The notes beneath the pieces are model-generated. The model saw only the letters and a list, made by a program, of their open reading frames with translations. It was not told the origin of the DNA and searched no databases. From the NCBI GenBank assembly GCA_002224055.1, contig AZLU01000009.1, positions 1 through 64,000 of the forward strand: a stretch of DNA of 64,000 nt, in the 5' to 3' direction. A program made the position numbers and the translations under genes. Positions 1 through 11,838 of this stretch are shown here, in pieces. Numbering within the stretch: position 1 is the first letter of the stretch; every line of letters starts with the position of its first letter. This DNA comes from Pezizomycotina sp. ARF18. Taxonomy: Eukaryota > Ascomycota.

Positions 1-193
1 AAAAATAAAAAATAAAATTCCAAACTTCAAAATTTATTTTTCGGTGCCAGACCGCCAGAACAAGCAAGACCTTGAAAGGTACACATTTCTATATTAAAAC
101 CACAAACACGTCGTCCCTTTTTTTCGCCATCGTCTTCTTTAATCTATACACGCCACGTCCCTCCTCGTCCTTCTCTTCTAACCTACCTTCATC

Positions 194-209
194 AAACGGT
201 CGACCGTTT
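194..209. promoter_or_regulatory. Perfect 16-bp palindrome upstream of the first ORF
   Basis: The sequence aaacggtcgaccgttt is its own reverse complement and contains CGG-N4-CCG. Inverted CGG/CCG half-sites are the usual targets of fungal Zn2Cys6 dimers. It lies about 70 bases before the ATG at 279 in a pyrimidine-rich stretch that looks like a fungal core promoter. The palindrome is seen; binding by a regulator is inference. Confidence 0.4.
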
Positions 210-278
210 CAACGTTCATTCATCTAGGCCAATCTTCTATCTACCTGCACATCGACCATCCTCTTCATCACCACGCAA

Positions 279-1019
279 ATGCCACCGAAGCGCAAATCCT
301 CCCTTCCTCATCCCCTTCCTCCCTCCAAGCGCAAAGAAGAGACCAACCGACCCGTCCGACTAATCTCCCGCATCCTCTCCACAAAACCATCCAACTACCC
401 ACCCTCGTCGTCGGCCCTTCCGACATCCTCCTCCTGGCGCGCCACTGCAAATCCTCGAGTCCGAAAACAAAAAGCTAAGAGCGTCAGCCGAAAGGCTAAA
501 GAGCTCGAAAGGTTACCGAAAAGACGACGTGAGCGAGGGGGATTTGAACAGGCAGAGCAGGGTGTGAGAGTAATATATACTGGGACGTTCAGAAGCCATG
601 AAGGTTGGAATACTACACTCTCTTATTTCCACTTTCAGCGTCCGTCGGGAGGAAAGGGGGAGGAAAAGCAAGGAAAACCAGCTAACACACCCCCCACCCC
701 CCGTAGTTCTCACCGGCCTGCACCCGCGGCGCCGCTCGCCTCTCCGTCTCCTTCGCCTGCGCGCGTCCCGAAGTCGTCGCCCGCGCCCTAAATGTATCCT
801 ACCCCGCCGACGTCTCGCAGCTGTCCTGCAAGAAGTTCACGCCGACGCGTTCGCGTGTATACTACCGCAAAGGAATTACCGTATAAAGACGTCAACCGTT
901 CGGGGGGTGGGGATAGGTTGGTTATAATGCCGGACTCGGAGGTTACGTTCAGGTACGATATGAAGAAAGGGGAGTTGAAGGTTACGGGGAGGTATGGGTC
1001 ATATGGAAGGGGGGTATGA
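279..1019 (+). CDS. Hypothetical basic protein, reading frame interrupted
   Basis: I do not recognise this gene. The ORF from the ATG at 279 starts MPPKRKSSLP, is rich in Pro, Ser, Lys and Arg, and carries two basic clusters (PPKRK, PPSKRK) that could be nuclear localisation signals. Around 430-560 another frame reads LQILESENKKLRASAERLKS, a heptad-like, coiled-coil-like stretch. Between 720 and 890 a third frame reads well (SVSFACARPEVVARALN), and the last part, 880-1019, reads VIMPDSEVTFRYDMKKGEL. The open frame moves between phases without splice signals, the same behaviour as in recognised genes here, so one protein with small indels is likely. Function unknown. Pyrimidine-rich leader and palindrome upstream. 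Confidence 0.4.
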
Positions 1020-2717
1020 TTGATTCAGGGGAAGAGGATATAGGGGAGGGGATTCCGTTTCAATGGGGTTTTGCTTTTGGAATGGATGGGAGGATGCTTT
1101 GAGGTTTACCCGGATTGGTACTTTTTGCTTTTGGCGTTTCTTAGATGGATTTTTTACTTTTGCTTTTTGGAGGGATAGCATGGTGCATGGCGTTTCCTTT
1201 TACTTTTATAACTGGAATTGTCTTCTTTTTTTTTTTTTTTTCCTTTTTAAAGCTATTCATGGATATTACTTCTAGAAGGATGTATTTGCTTTTCAAGTAT
1301 GGTTCTTCAGCGTCATGGATCACTCCTGGAGGGGGACTATCTTGCTTCTTTGGTTGATATTATTCAGCGATCAAGGCGTTTACTTCTACAACATGGCAAA
1401 GGAAGAAATAACTGTAGTTTGAGCTACAAGCGCTACCGGTTCGTTTAAGAGGAAGTCGAAAGGTATTGCTTCTGCCAGTGGCTCTAACCTACGGCTAGGA
1501 TGGTACATGCACAATAACGGGTACGAGAATTAGAAACTGAGCATCTCCTTTCAAGTAATACGCGAGGATGCTTCGTGTAGACTTGGTTTCTCCATGTCGA
1601 GAAGATCCTACCGCCGACATGCTCGAACACTGCCCATCGAGGTATACTGTTCTGGTATCTTAGCTGCGTTGCGCGAGGTCACAATGGTCAAGTTCGGGTA
1701 CGGTCTTCACGGGGAAAAAAAAATAAAATAAAAAAAACAGTTCAATTCAATACTTCTCGAAACGTCATAGCTTTGTGCTCTCAGACTGCGTAAGCCTAAT
1801 ATATATTCGTATTCCCGTGTTTTCGCGCGAGACGGGGGTTCGGAGGAAGTATCGGCTCGTGCAGGTATGCTCGAGTTTGTTCAATATTACATTTTTATTC
1901 GGCCAATTACCACGTACGGTAGCAGGTAGCAGGTTTCTAGACAGAGCCTGCCCATCCATGCCTTTCAGTGTATTATCGAAGAAGATTTGATTTGCAAGGA
2001 AAACTTTTTCGGTGGAGACTTTTTTAATATATCAAGGCTGTCCCTTTTTTTTTTTTTTTTTTTTTTTTTTCCCTTTTTTTTCCGTTCAGGGAATATCTTC
2101 CAGCGTTTCCAAGTGCCCTACGAAGACATATATGATATCGTAGTGAAAAATGCAGAATAGAGCTCCTGGTAAACTTCCAGGAGCGTTTATCAAGCGACGG
2201 CGACAGATGAAGTAGAAAAAATTTGTCTGCAATATTGTAGATTTTTTGCTCGCACGATAGACAAAGAAGTAAAAATCAAAGTAGACGAAGCAGAATAATT
2301 GGCCGAAAGCTCCGGCTAGCATCGCCGACTGAAGGAAACATGGTAGACGTGAATCTAGATCCACTTGATGGAATTTGATTATCAATGATGCTTCGATTAT
2401 CATCTATCTCCGTGTATCTATTCTTCCAAACCCCTGTGATCCAATGCTACGCGCGTACGATAGAAAGGATCCAACGTTGAATTGATCTCTCTCGCAAGGT
2501 AGCCATAAACTCGCTTGCCCCCTGCACTTGAATGGTCGGAGTTAGCGTATTCTGGAAGAAGAAGCTTTATAGGGCATGATTGTAAATATCGCAACTCCGG
2601 CTGTATTTAACCGAAGGTATCACCCCCCCAATCGGAGGACTGCAAAAAAAATCCTCAAGGTTTAGACCAACTCGAATATAGTAAGAAGGAAATAATCCCC
2701 AATTTTTTTCGGCAGCA
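1020..2717. other. Intergenic, no recognised gene
   Basis: Only short ORFs without recognisable motifs. It holds a T14 run near 1226, a T26 run at 2045-2070, and AT-rich sequence around 1720-1740. Probably the 3' flank of the first gene and the promoter of the SDR gene. Confidence 0.5.
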
Positions 2718-3608
2718 ATGGCGACCGCACGAGCAACCCCGTACCCGCAAACGCAGTTCATCTCGAACCCGCACAACGACATACCCTTATCTCCACCTCA
2801 CGCAACCCGGCTCCCAGCGCGGCCGCTAGTCTCATCAGTGGTGCATCGAAAGGAATCGGCCGGTCCATGGCAATCTCCTTCGCCGAGCAGGCGTATCAAG
2901 CCTCGCACTAATCGCCCGCTCCGACTTATCCTCCACCGCCTCTCTTGCGCTCGAAGCCGCGAGAGCGGCGGGCGAAAAACCACCACGGATACTACAAATT
3001 ACAAACACAGACATAACTTCCGAAACGTCCGTCTCCTCCGCCGCTAATAGAGTTCAAGAAGAATTCGGGGGGGGGGGGAAGTTAGATGTTTGTTATTAAC
3101 AGCGCGGGGGTATTTAGAGTCCTGGAAACCGCTCGCGGAAACGGACGCGGACGAGTGGTGGAAGAGCTGGACCGTTAACGTTAGGGCTCCTACCTCATGG
3201 ATCGCGCGTTTATTCCACTACTACTATCCGCGAATGGGCAAAAAACACTTATCACGATCAGCAGTATCGGCGCGTGGAATAACGGCTGGGAGGGAGTGCG
3301 TATCAGGGCACTAAATGGCGCTTGTGAAATTGAATAACCTTTATACACGCGGAGTATTCCGGTAGGGTTACTAGTGTACTCGGCGCATCCGGGGGGGGGT
3401 GTTAAGACGGAGTTGGCGTTGAATATGCCCGAGGAGGTACATGGTATGCCCGTGGACGAGCCGGAGTTGCGTGCTGATACGGTTGTGTACTTGACGAACG
3501 AGCGGAGGAGTGGTTGGCGATCGGTATTTGGAGGTTAATTGGGATATGGAGGAGCTGCTGGCGAGGAAGGGGGAGATCGAGAGGGAGGAGCTGTTGAAGT
3601 TACGCTGA
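2718..3608 (+). CDS. Short-chain dehydrogenase/reductase (classical SDR), frameshifted
   Basis: NAD(P)-dependent oxidoreductase of the classical SDR superfamily; substrate unknown. Seen in order: N-terminus with a degraded HxDTYP-like stretch typical of fungal members, cofactor motif SGASKGIGR (TGxxxGIG), ITNTDIT, the NNAG-equivalent in two frames (VINSAG), the SDR motif WTVNVRAP, ISSIGAWNNGW with the catalytic Ser region, catalytic YQGTK (YxxxK), HPGG-VKTELALNMPEE, and a C-terminal NWDMEELLARKGEIE ending LLKLR-stop. About 290 residues, normal for the family. The frame changes at several points. Two are explained by one missing base: near 2883 (GAG-GCA read as GAGCA) and near 3313 (AAAATGG read as AAATGG). 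A G12 run lies near 3068. The gene is probably functional and mis-sequenced, or only recently broken. No neighbouring pathway genes suggest a substrate. Confidence 0.8.
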
Positions 3609-4489
3609 GGATCTAGAAGGAGATCTCTCCGAAAGCGAGGAACGTTAGAAAGTGTTGGTCTGGATAGGGAAGAATTAAAAGCGCGCTTGGAATAACTATA
3701 AAGCGATGCGATGAAGGCCCTATAAGGATTACTTTACTGAGCTCACAAAGCAAGCGGTTACTGTTATAGTATAACTGCTAAAGATATTATCTCTTATCAA
3801 ACGAGATTTATGTATCAGATTGCCTCTCGAAAAAATTTTTTTTTTGGAAGATGGTTCATCTCCACGTCCGCGGAAAAGGTGGTACACGAAGTAGCAATAA
3901 GTTTATCCGGCCGCCTTTGAAGTATTTCAATTGTGATCAGATCGTGACTGAGAGTTTGTTAAAGGGAAAGATACAAGGATATGATCTTGGATGTTCATCT
4001 GACCGGTAATCGTTTGACTGAAGAATCACTTAATTATTATTGAGAGAACCCAAATATTCTATACTGTGTGAATGGCTCATATAAAGGCAGGCTTAGAAGT
4101 GAAAAAGTAGATAATCGCGGCTAGCAGGAAAAAGGTTCTGATTTGAGGACTTTTACCGAGAATTGACTGGAATGTTGCCAATATTGGTTGCCCCCGCGGA
4201 CATCTTCGGTCTCAGAACACATGACGGTGTGTTATATATAGCTTTTCATCATGCTAAGGTATCAAATTCCTCCCTGCTGATGCCGCGCTTTCTTCGAGGG
4301 TGGCGTGCTCTAATTATCCCTCATTTTTTGGCCCCTTAGAATCGAGGAGTGTGCTGTATTCTAATAGTTGAAAATCCATTAAATAACAACACATGCTATC
4401 GTGAAAGGTCTCCCTTACATTAATATAGCTACAGGAACTGTAATTAATAGACAGATGAAAACTTCGCTAAATGTCAGGCTGTAACTTCG
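3609..4489. other. Intergenic, no recognised gene
   Basis: About 880 bases between the convergent SDR and F-box-type genes. AT-rich with small ORFs only; no repeat or RNA gene seen. Confidence 0.5.
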
Positions 4490-5844
4490 TCACGATCTAA
4501 CTAACGTCACTCGAGAGACTTTCTCCCCTCCACCCCTTCACTACTCTTACACCAATCCTCGTACATTCACACAACTGGCTGTCGTACTTGTACCCTTCCC
4601 CGTACGGATCTACAAACGACTGCACCTTCCTGAACCCTCCAGCTTCCGCCTTAAAAAACTCGCCCACAAACCCGTTCCATAATACCCATAATTATCCTCC
4701 TGTTCCGCGCCGTCGACAATGTACTCCTCTCCAACCCGGCGACGAAAGCACAGTACAAAAACCGTCGGCGCCCACCCCTGTCTCAGAATCACTTTCTCTC
4801 GAATTATGTAGGCATTACTACTAAATATTAAACGTGGCCATATCCACCACCGGATCGTCAGCGCTATCCGCGTCGAAGGGAAGACCCAGCTGCACCGTCG
4901 GCGACGCGGCGATGGTGCCTTAGTGGCCATTTAGGGCTTTGCCGCTCAAAGTCGGCTCTGCTGGTGCTTGTAGCGGGGATCGAGCTCGGCGGCTTCGAGT
5001 GCGGTCTTGAACCCGTGGGCGCCGTATTTGCAGATATTTGAGGAGGATGTTATACGCGTGGGGTACTGTACGTTCGTGAAAGTGGGGTGGGGAATAAGGA
5101 GTACACCTTTGAAGCGGTGTAGAAGGTGTGCGCTGGCGTGACGGGGAATGAGCGCAGGATGGAGTAGAGAGCGTTCACTTTGCTTTATTAATTTGATGCG
5201 TTTGGCGCTGGTTGGGTGGGAGAACCCCTGAAACTATTTATGCCAATCAATATTAGTATCATACCAGGACTCGAATAATGAAGTAATATATCTTCTACGC
5301 ACCCTAGCATATGCTTCATATCATACAACACCTCCCACCTGTTGAAATCTTTCCTAAAGTTCTCTTGGGTACACAGCTATCCATCATGCGTAATAAATCT
5401 CCTCTATCTGCGACCATCTCGGCTGTGTAGCGACGCCGGTGTCTGGGTCCACCTGCACATCGAACACGTAGTTTTCGCTCTCCAGGTACTCCCACCATTG
5501 ATATGCGTCTTCTTTCTTTTCTACGAAGATATTAAGGTCGCAGTCCATTCTTCTTTCAATAAGAACTGCAGCGCATCGCTGCCGCCGCATTGGACCCGTT
5601 GCGGCCATCAGGTTGCGGAAGTAAGTTGGATTCGAGACCCCCGCGCGCAAGTGTGGCGTCTATGTTCCAGTACGTTCGCTGTACATGGCGCAGGCCCTTG
5701 CAGACTTTCGAGAGCGATACGATCGTCCTCGTTGGGAGGCTGGAGAGGATGGATTCAAATGTTATGGGGCTGTTGGCGCTTAGAAGCGAGAGGAGGAGGG
5801 CCGGCAGCGGCGATCGTAGGTATCTCGGTTTGTAAATTCTGCAT
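4490..5844 (-). CDS. Fungal F-box-type protein, frameshifted
   Basis: Probable F-box protein of the large, fast-evolving fungal family; such proteins can recruit substrates to SCF ubiquitin ligases. Reading from the right: an F-box-like segment ITFESILSSLPTRTIVSLSK followed by CKGLRHVQ, then FRNLMAATG, GSDALQFLLKEEW, DCDLNIFVEKKEDAYQWWEY, and after about 60 residues KIQLIKAKVNALYSILRSFP with KVYSLFP. These correspond in order to the family pattern (FR.LMA.TGAI.SGS.ALQF, DLD.FV, K.Q.I, the FHST block, A.SLFP). The C-terminus includes VQLGLPFDADSADDPVVDMA and finally GEFFKAEAGGFRKVQSFVDP. The stop on the minus strand is at 4490-4492. The ATG at 5844 is the nearest start but is out of phase with the F-box segment. 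At least four frame changes, none at clear introns. Family call fairly likely, target unknown. Confidence 0.55.
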
Positions 5845-7189
5845 TATAGTCCTAGTCGTCTCTTAGTATCTTTGTAAATATATTTATATTGGTTATTTGG
5901 TCATTGTAATTCCTTGATATGCTTACTGGTCTGTGTTAGGCTGAGTTGTATTTTCCTGTTCCCAAAACCATCTTCATGATGTGGCTGAGCTTCTGGACTC
6001 TTCTCACATCAGGCTCGATGCCGGTGGCGCCAGCGGCGTCGCATTCAAGATAGCATGATAACGAATGATTGCAGCCATCGTGACTGTTAATATGTGGCAT
6101 AGGCGCGTTTTATAGCAAGTAATATGATCTAGATACGTTGTTTTCCTTTGAAGTTTGAACAAGTGATTTCTTTTCCGTGGGCCTCAGTAGAGCAGGCTGA
6201 CCCCGAGCTGATTCGAGATGTAGGGCTCAAGTTGGGCTCATTGGCTCGCAAAGAGGGGTCTTGCATCAAAGTTCTCATGCAAAGAACCATTGGTCATAAC
6301 TCGACGGAATCCTCCGAGTAAACCTAGTTGCGATCACCAACTCAAAACTTGAAAAAGGGCGCAATTGCTAGCCGATATAGTTAACGTATTCGAGAAGATA
6401 ATTATAGCAATTGAAGTTGCATATGCTGCTACTATTGCTATCCCTCCCCGCCGTGTCGTGACAAGAACAGCGTTGAATTGCAGCTAACTAAAATGGTCTA
6501 GAACGCTGCAGAGCAGAACCAGTCAATCGATCTATGCCTGAACGGTAAACCAGTATAGGTTATAAAGAAGGAGGCGCTGGGATCCATCAATCCTCGAGGA
6601 TTTCCAGCGAATCTTCTTTCGTTCGCCTGGGGAATTCTCCGGGAATCGACGATCTCCGATTGCCTGGTTGCCACAAAGGTTCCAAGTTCCTTAGCCATTT
6701 GGGCAGCCACAGCTCCTAAGCACCGGGGTCACGAACTCGGGTAGGATAGCCGTCCCAATCCCTGAATACCCGAATTTCAGCTCTCTTTTTTACCCCTCAC
6801 GGGCTGAGCATATTAGGGCTCCACCCCAAATCACAACACTTGTTTGAGAATAGATTGAGGCCTTGCATAAAAATTTGGTTATTTCCTTATCTAGGGTTCT
6901 GGCCTGACTTAGGCAAATAAGTACTACTATCTTTTCATTCGTCCTGCACACATATGCAACTTTTTTGCACGAAAATTTATTTCCTTTGCGCCCTTTTTTC
7001 CTTTCGGCGTATAAACTCACGTATACAAAATCTACGAAGTCTTGGTGCGAGCTAAGGAAAATAAGAGACAACCAACATTGGAACACGCAGTCATTTTAAA
7101 GTTTTGGTCAATATTGCAATCGTCGTGGTCGACTCCTTTAAAAAAGGATGGGAAATTCTGCAGTCTTGTATCTCCAATCTCTGCCCTTG

Positions 7190-7209
7190 CCCCTCGTCTC
7201 CACGAGGGG
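7190..7209. repeat. Perfect hairpin 1 (8-bp stem)
   Basis: cccctcgt - ctcc - acgagggg: an 8-bp perfect inverted repeat with a 4-base loop. Eleven bases further a second, stronger hairpin follows. No T-tract follows, and the host is a eukaryote, so a bacterial-type terminator is not the explanation. Confidence 0.6.
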
Positions 7210-7220
7210 TCAAGTGGGTC

Positions 7221-7245
7221 GATTGAGCTTCGACAAAGCTCAATC
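7221..7245. repeat. Perfect hairpin 2 (10-bp stem)
   Basis: gattgagctt - cgaca - aagctcaatc: a 10-bp perfect inverted repeat with a 5-base loop, directly after hairpin 1. Two perfect hairpins within 56 bases could be a structured RNA, the fold-back part of a small transposon relic, or chance. Confidence 0.6.
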
Positions 7246-9249
7246 TGTTATCTAACGCTTCTCCTCCAACCTATCCCATTCACCGATAGCAAAAATTTCC
7301 GGTTATCCAGCAGTCACGCGATTACAGAACGCGTGTAAATACGTTACGCGTTTGCGGGGAAATAATCGGGATGCCGGGTTTCTGCCGATAACTCCGCGAT
7401 CGCGCCGGTGGGTGATATTGTATCTTTCCAGCGAAGGACACAGGGCGATTAAGGCACAATCTAGCTTAGTATGAACAGGTGGATACTCTTACCTAACCCT
7501 TCTCTTTTATCAGTGGCTTTAGCGTTTTATGACTGACGTTCAGTGTGATAGAGGAAAAAAAAATTGCATTTCTGCCGTTTCGTTCGACCATGACCCCGCG
7601 TATCATGCCTATCATGACCGCCTGCGCCTAGCTCAATCCGTGATAAAGGCTGGCCACCGTCATGGTTCCTCGTCTTACGTAGGCTCCATCGACTAGATTA
7701 CGAGACCAGAAAGCCTGGTCGTAAACTATAGCTACTGGCACGGAACGACCTTTCATGTAGGCAAATTACTTTCCCTAATTTCCCGGAATTGCAATTAGTA
7801 GCAAATTCCCGATTTCCACTTTTTACTCTCCTCAAACTATATAATATCTATGTACCGCATATAACGGTGCAATAACTCCTTTGTTTCTGCTACATGTAGT
7901 AGCTGGATCTCATGCAGCGCTTGCTACATTGTCAACTCTCTTAAGAATGGAACTACATATAGTAGTTTTCTGATCACATTCCTTTAAAAGCGGCCGCTTT
8001 TATTTTTTACACAACGTAGCGATCCATATACGCTCGTTACATTACCTCTTTCCTTTTTTCGGTTTTTTTTTTTTTTTTTTTTTTTTTTGACTACGATTTT
8101 AGTAGTCTAACGTGCGCTAAATCAAGTGTGGCTATAATCATCATCTTTTTCGAATAGCAACGCTCTGGTGACGTTGTTAACAGCTCACGGAACTCGAGAG
8201 CGGCTTTAGATGCGACTCACGACCTAAGTCTAACTATGCGATTTTTTCCCGTATGTCAATATCACAATCCACGTGACTGCGGATGTTCGAATTTGATGGA
8301 CATATTGCCGTTAAGGGAAATACCATTATGATTGGGCTCTAGTCAATGATCCTGTTGAAAGAAGCATAGCAACTGAGCGAAGATGAATTGCAAATTACGA
8401 CTAGTCTCTGGATTGAAGTATAATCTTCGCTGGACCCTTTAGCTATGATTTTTTCGTTTCTTTTTACCATTTCCTTGACGGAGTGCGAGTTAAGGCCGAT
8501 TGGTGCGGTGCAAGTCATTTCAAAGGTGGATGATGTTTCGAACTGGTTCTCTTTCTTCGAGTCGCAGCAAAACGCGCGCACAGCAAACGAAGCTATTCGA
8601 TGTCAAAGGCTCGGGCCATGTCCTGGATACGTTCCAAGAACGCTCGGTTGACCTAGATGGTTTTATGTCCCTAACCTAGGCGAGCGGACTTGCAAACCTT
8701 CTGGGATATCGAAATACTCCGACTTTGGCTCATACAACCGGTGAACTTACATGGCGAATACGCGTCGCAAGTCCATGTATTCATCCCGCCTTGAGCCTTC
8801 GAATGCATCTTCTTGAAAACCTCGAAACCTTTGCCGAATCTCTCTTGAGATGTCGCCTGCTGCGCCCAACACCTCTTTATCACTCGACTCGTACCATGTT
8901 CAGATCGCGATCGCGTTTCTCTTGGCTGTTTCCAGATGTGAGGTATATAGTGCTCATTTTTATTATTAATATCAGCATTTTAATCCATACACCATGAAAG
9001 ACAGATGAAGGATAATACTCGGTTACGATCTGAACGCGGAGGCGAGCCTTTTCAAAGGGGATCACTTTCACTAGATTAGTGGTCTCCGAAGGAAGGTCAC
9101 CGATTCACCCTTTCCCAGAAATGACCTCCCTCTTCTCGCGTTTGAACACCATCGTGGACTCGATTTGGCTTCTCTCCAAATCCTTCGAAGGATAATGGTA
9201 AACGGACGACAATGGAAGTAGACGACGCTGCCAGTATCACCTGCGCTGG

Positions 9250-9510
9250 ATGTCAACACACGATGAAAATATAGGCTACATGTTCTTAGCCTGCTGGACG
9301 TTTGTAATCTTCTATGAGCTACTCGCAGTAGCTAGACGGTTCACGGTTTCTCTTTGGCCGGCAGGAAAATTTGTTCCTTACACTGGTTCCATTACTTCCT
9401 ATATCTTGAGCGGTCTGTGCGCGTACGGTGCCTTTTTAGTATATCTGCATGAGATACTATCTCTGAAGCTCGACCAGCTCCAACTGCCCGACAGGCAACA
9501 AAGTCAGTAA
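9250..9510 (+). CDS. Possible small two-helix membrane protein or gene fragment
   Basis: An 86-residue ORF from the ATG at 9250. It has two hydrophobic segments, GYMFLACWTFVIFYELLAVA (residues about 9-28) and SYILSGLCAYGAFLVYLHEI (about 50-69), separated by a basic linker (ARRF). The C-terminus is polar and Gln-rich. The pattern resembles part of a polytopic membrane protein more than random sequence, but I do not recognise a family and find no continuation on either side. No intron signals seen. It could be the last exon of a decayed larger gene. Confidence 0.35.
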   Translation: MSTHDENIGYMFLACWTFVIFYELLAVARRFTVSLWPAGKFVPYTGSITSYILSGLCAYGAFLVYLHEILSLKLDQLQLPDRQQSQ

Positions 9511-10270
9511 CACAATTCTGGGCAGAACACCATTAGAGTCCCTCTGTTGCACGGTGGAGCGGATGAATCTAATATTCAGCCGTCTGCGAGTTCCAATGGC
9601 GCCAAACCAACATTCCAGAAAAGCGAGACGAAAAAAGTGCATTAACACGCTCGTCTTTTTCACGTCATACGGCTCCTGCCCTCTGCGTTTTGGTTACTTT
9701 CAACCATCTTTTGCCTATTTTCTAAATTCCACAAGTACCGGATTCCCAGCACCCGTATTTTTCCTTTTGTCGGTAGTTGAGTGATTATCGCCCGCAAACA
9801 AATAAGCATTTTATTTGAAATCGAATATCATAGTTCAAGGAACAATATGCTTAGTTGTCATGTGGCACTGCTGGATTTTACTTCTCGAAATGCGCTGGTA
9901 AGTTTGAAGTTGAGCCTTGACGTAATGGAATTATGAAGCTGCCGATTGGCTAACCTGATTCCCCTACCTGTAGTCTCATATACTATTTGGCAGCCGGAAG
10001 CTTTGACTCTTGTCCTAGTTTCCGTTATAACGATAACGATGTCCAGCGCGGGGGCTCCGCCAGGTCTACCAAGAGGGGACTCCACACATGGCACCTCTCA
10101 CGTGCCAATCAACAGCACCAAATCGTGATATTTACGTCGCTTCTCTTGTGTTCTCTCAATACTTCGAGAGAACCGTATAAATATATATATTAATGCCGGC
10201 ACTGCCTATATTATGTTCTATCATACTACGATAGGATGGTCCGTGAGTTCTGGAGGTAGATGCTTCTTCC

Positions 10271-10291
10271 GAAGCCTACCTAAGACGGATT
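10271..10291 (+). repeat. 21-bp direct repeat, copy 1
   Basis: gaagcctacctaagacggatt. It recurs with one mismatch at 10606-10626 in the same orientation, about 335 bases away. The flanks of the two copies are not alike, so this is a short dispersed motif rather than a tandem array. Confidence 0.6.
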
Positions 10292-10605
10292 CACCGCCCG
10301 TTGTGTGTCTCCAACTTTTTCCACCGTACGCCGATCTTCATTGTGACGGAAGAAGGCTCTTAATATTACGTTGTCTCCCTTCCTGATTCTTCACCGTCCC
10401 AAATATCAGCTACCTTCTCCCTTTGCTTTTTGTCTACTATGATTGGACATCGTCCATACGCAGTACGTATGGAACATTTCTTTTTCGAGCCGAAAGTAGG
10501 AGATCGACGGAATCTATAACTTGGAGACTTCACGAAGGTCTTCAACGTTTTTTTTTTTAAAAAAAAAAATGAAAAATATTACTTTTTCAAACTTACCGGA
10601 TTTCT

Positions 10606-10626
10606 GAAGTCTACCTAAGACGGATT
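10606..10626 (+). repeat. 21-bp direct repeat, copy 2
   Basis: gaagtctacctaagacggatt; 20 of 21 bases match copy 1 at 10271. It lies just after a T/A switch tract. Confidence 0.6.
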
Positions 10627-10882
10627 ATATCCCCCGTCTTTTTTTTTTCTAAGGCAAGATGTCGTTTCTCTTGCGATTGTTTTCGCGGATTCAATAATGA
10701 AGCCTAATCCTTTGGAATTCCGGCTTGGTTATTTGTGTTTTCCCCTACAACCCGCTTTGGATTGGTTCATCTTTCCACATATAGCTCTTGCGCTCTGCGT
10801 TTAAAAGTTATCATACCGACGAAGTCAGCCTTCTCTATACAAACGATTTCCAGCTCAGATATACATTTATCATATTAGGTGG

Positions 10883-10908
10883 ACGTTTAAATAAAATCAA
10901 ATCAAACG
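10883..10908. repeat. gacgtttaaat + CAAAT-type repeat motif
   Basis: gacgtttaaataaaatcaaa and following bases. It is very similar to 12290-12315 and related to gacgttaaat plus CAAT repeats at 11824-11856. Read on the minus strand these look like GATTT- or GATT-type simple-repeat tails of SINE-like elements. Confidence 0.45.
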
Positions 10909-11838
10909 GTCTCATATGCATCCTCCGGGCACGCCCAAGAGGAGGAATTAACCGACGACATCAGAGTAATAGAAAAAACGTCACAATATATTCTGAGGAT
11001 GCGATTAGCACGCGAATGTTTTTTTTTTCCATTCTAACAAGAGAAAAAACTGGAGATAAAAAGAATAAGACTTGGACGGGAACCTGCTGGATAATACACA
11101 ACACCCATTGATGGTTTTTTTTTAAAAAAAAATGTAACTCGCCTTCCTCTCATTTTCTGGCCCGGATATATACTAACAAATCTTTATCTGCTTACTAGCA
11201 TTTCTATATATTATTGAAAATGTATGAGGCCACGCGAATTTCACGAGTTTCCGGAGTCCGTACAAGTACGTCCGTCGATAAGCCTGCTGAGGCTTTCATT
11301 CAACTTTTATGCCATCTAAGATCGTAGCAGTAATGTATAATCGAACTTTCTTTACCGCTTCTTATCTTATTGCCTGGCTGTTCCCAAGCGAAGCAAGAAA
11401 ATATTCTTGTCTCGTCCTGCGAAGTCTACCCTACTATTATACAGGTAAGACATACAGCTGAATATTTATTAAATAATATTCGGGAGTTCAACACCAAGTG
11501 GAAGATTTCCAGCTGGTTGTGGAAAATGGGAGCAATTGGACATCTATCTTATTTCCTTGTCTCCACGTTTAGCCTGTTGGACATAAATCGTCTCGTCTCG
11601 GCATCTTCAAATTCTTCTTTCATCAAAAATTCAGTACCTCTTCTTTGGCGGAGTGCGATGAGGGATCAAGTGGTCACCGCGACGATTAAGGCCAAGGGCA
11701 CGCCTTATGAACAACAACTCGAAAAGCTCCTCTTTCAAGACCACGATATATCCTTATCATATATACGCTCTGTCGTCCGTCTTCTGCCAGTCTTCATAGC
11801 ATAAAAATATATCTAAATACACGGACGTTAAATATACT

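Larger units (their letters stand above)
5845..9249. other. 3.4-kb gene-free stretch
   Basis: No ORF here shows a recognisable domain. It contains the paired hairpins at 7190-7245, listed separately, and a T26 tract at 8063-8088. Short ORFs at 6498-6710, 7042-7338 and 8339-8581 look like chance. Confidence 0.5.
9511..11838. other. Gene-poor stretch with short repeats
   Basis: No recognised gene. A 144-residue ORF at 11370-11804 has no motif I can identify. It contains a 21-bp motif present twice (10271, 10606), two T-run/A-run switches (about 10549-10569 and 11116-11131) and a CAAAT-repeat motif at 10883-10908. Confidence 0.45.

Noticed and set aside
11370-11804. 144-residue plus ORF
   Set aside because: The longest ORF in this gene-poor area, but with no recognisable motif, no coding continuity on either side and no splice signals.
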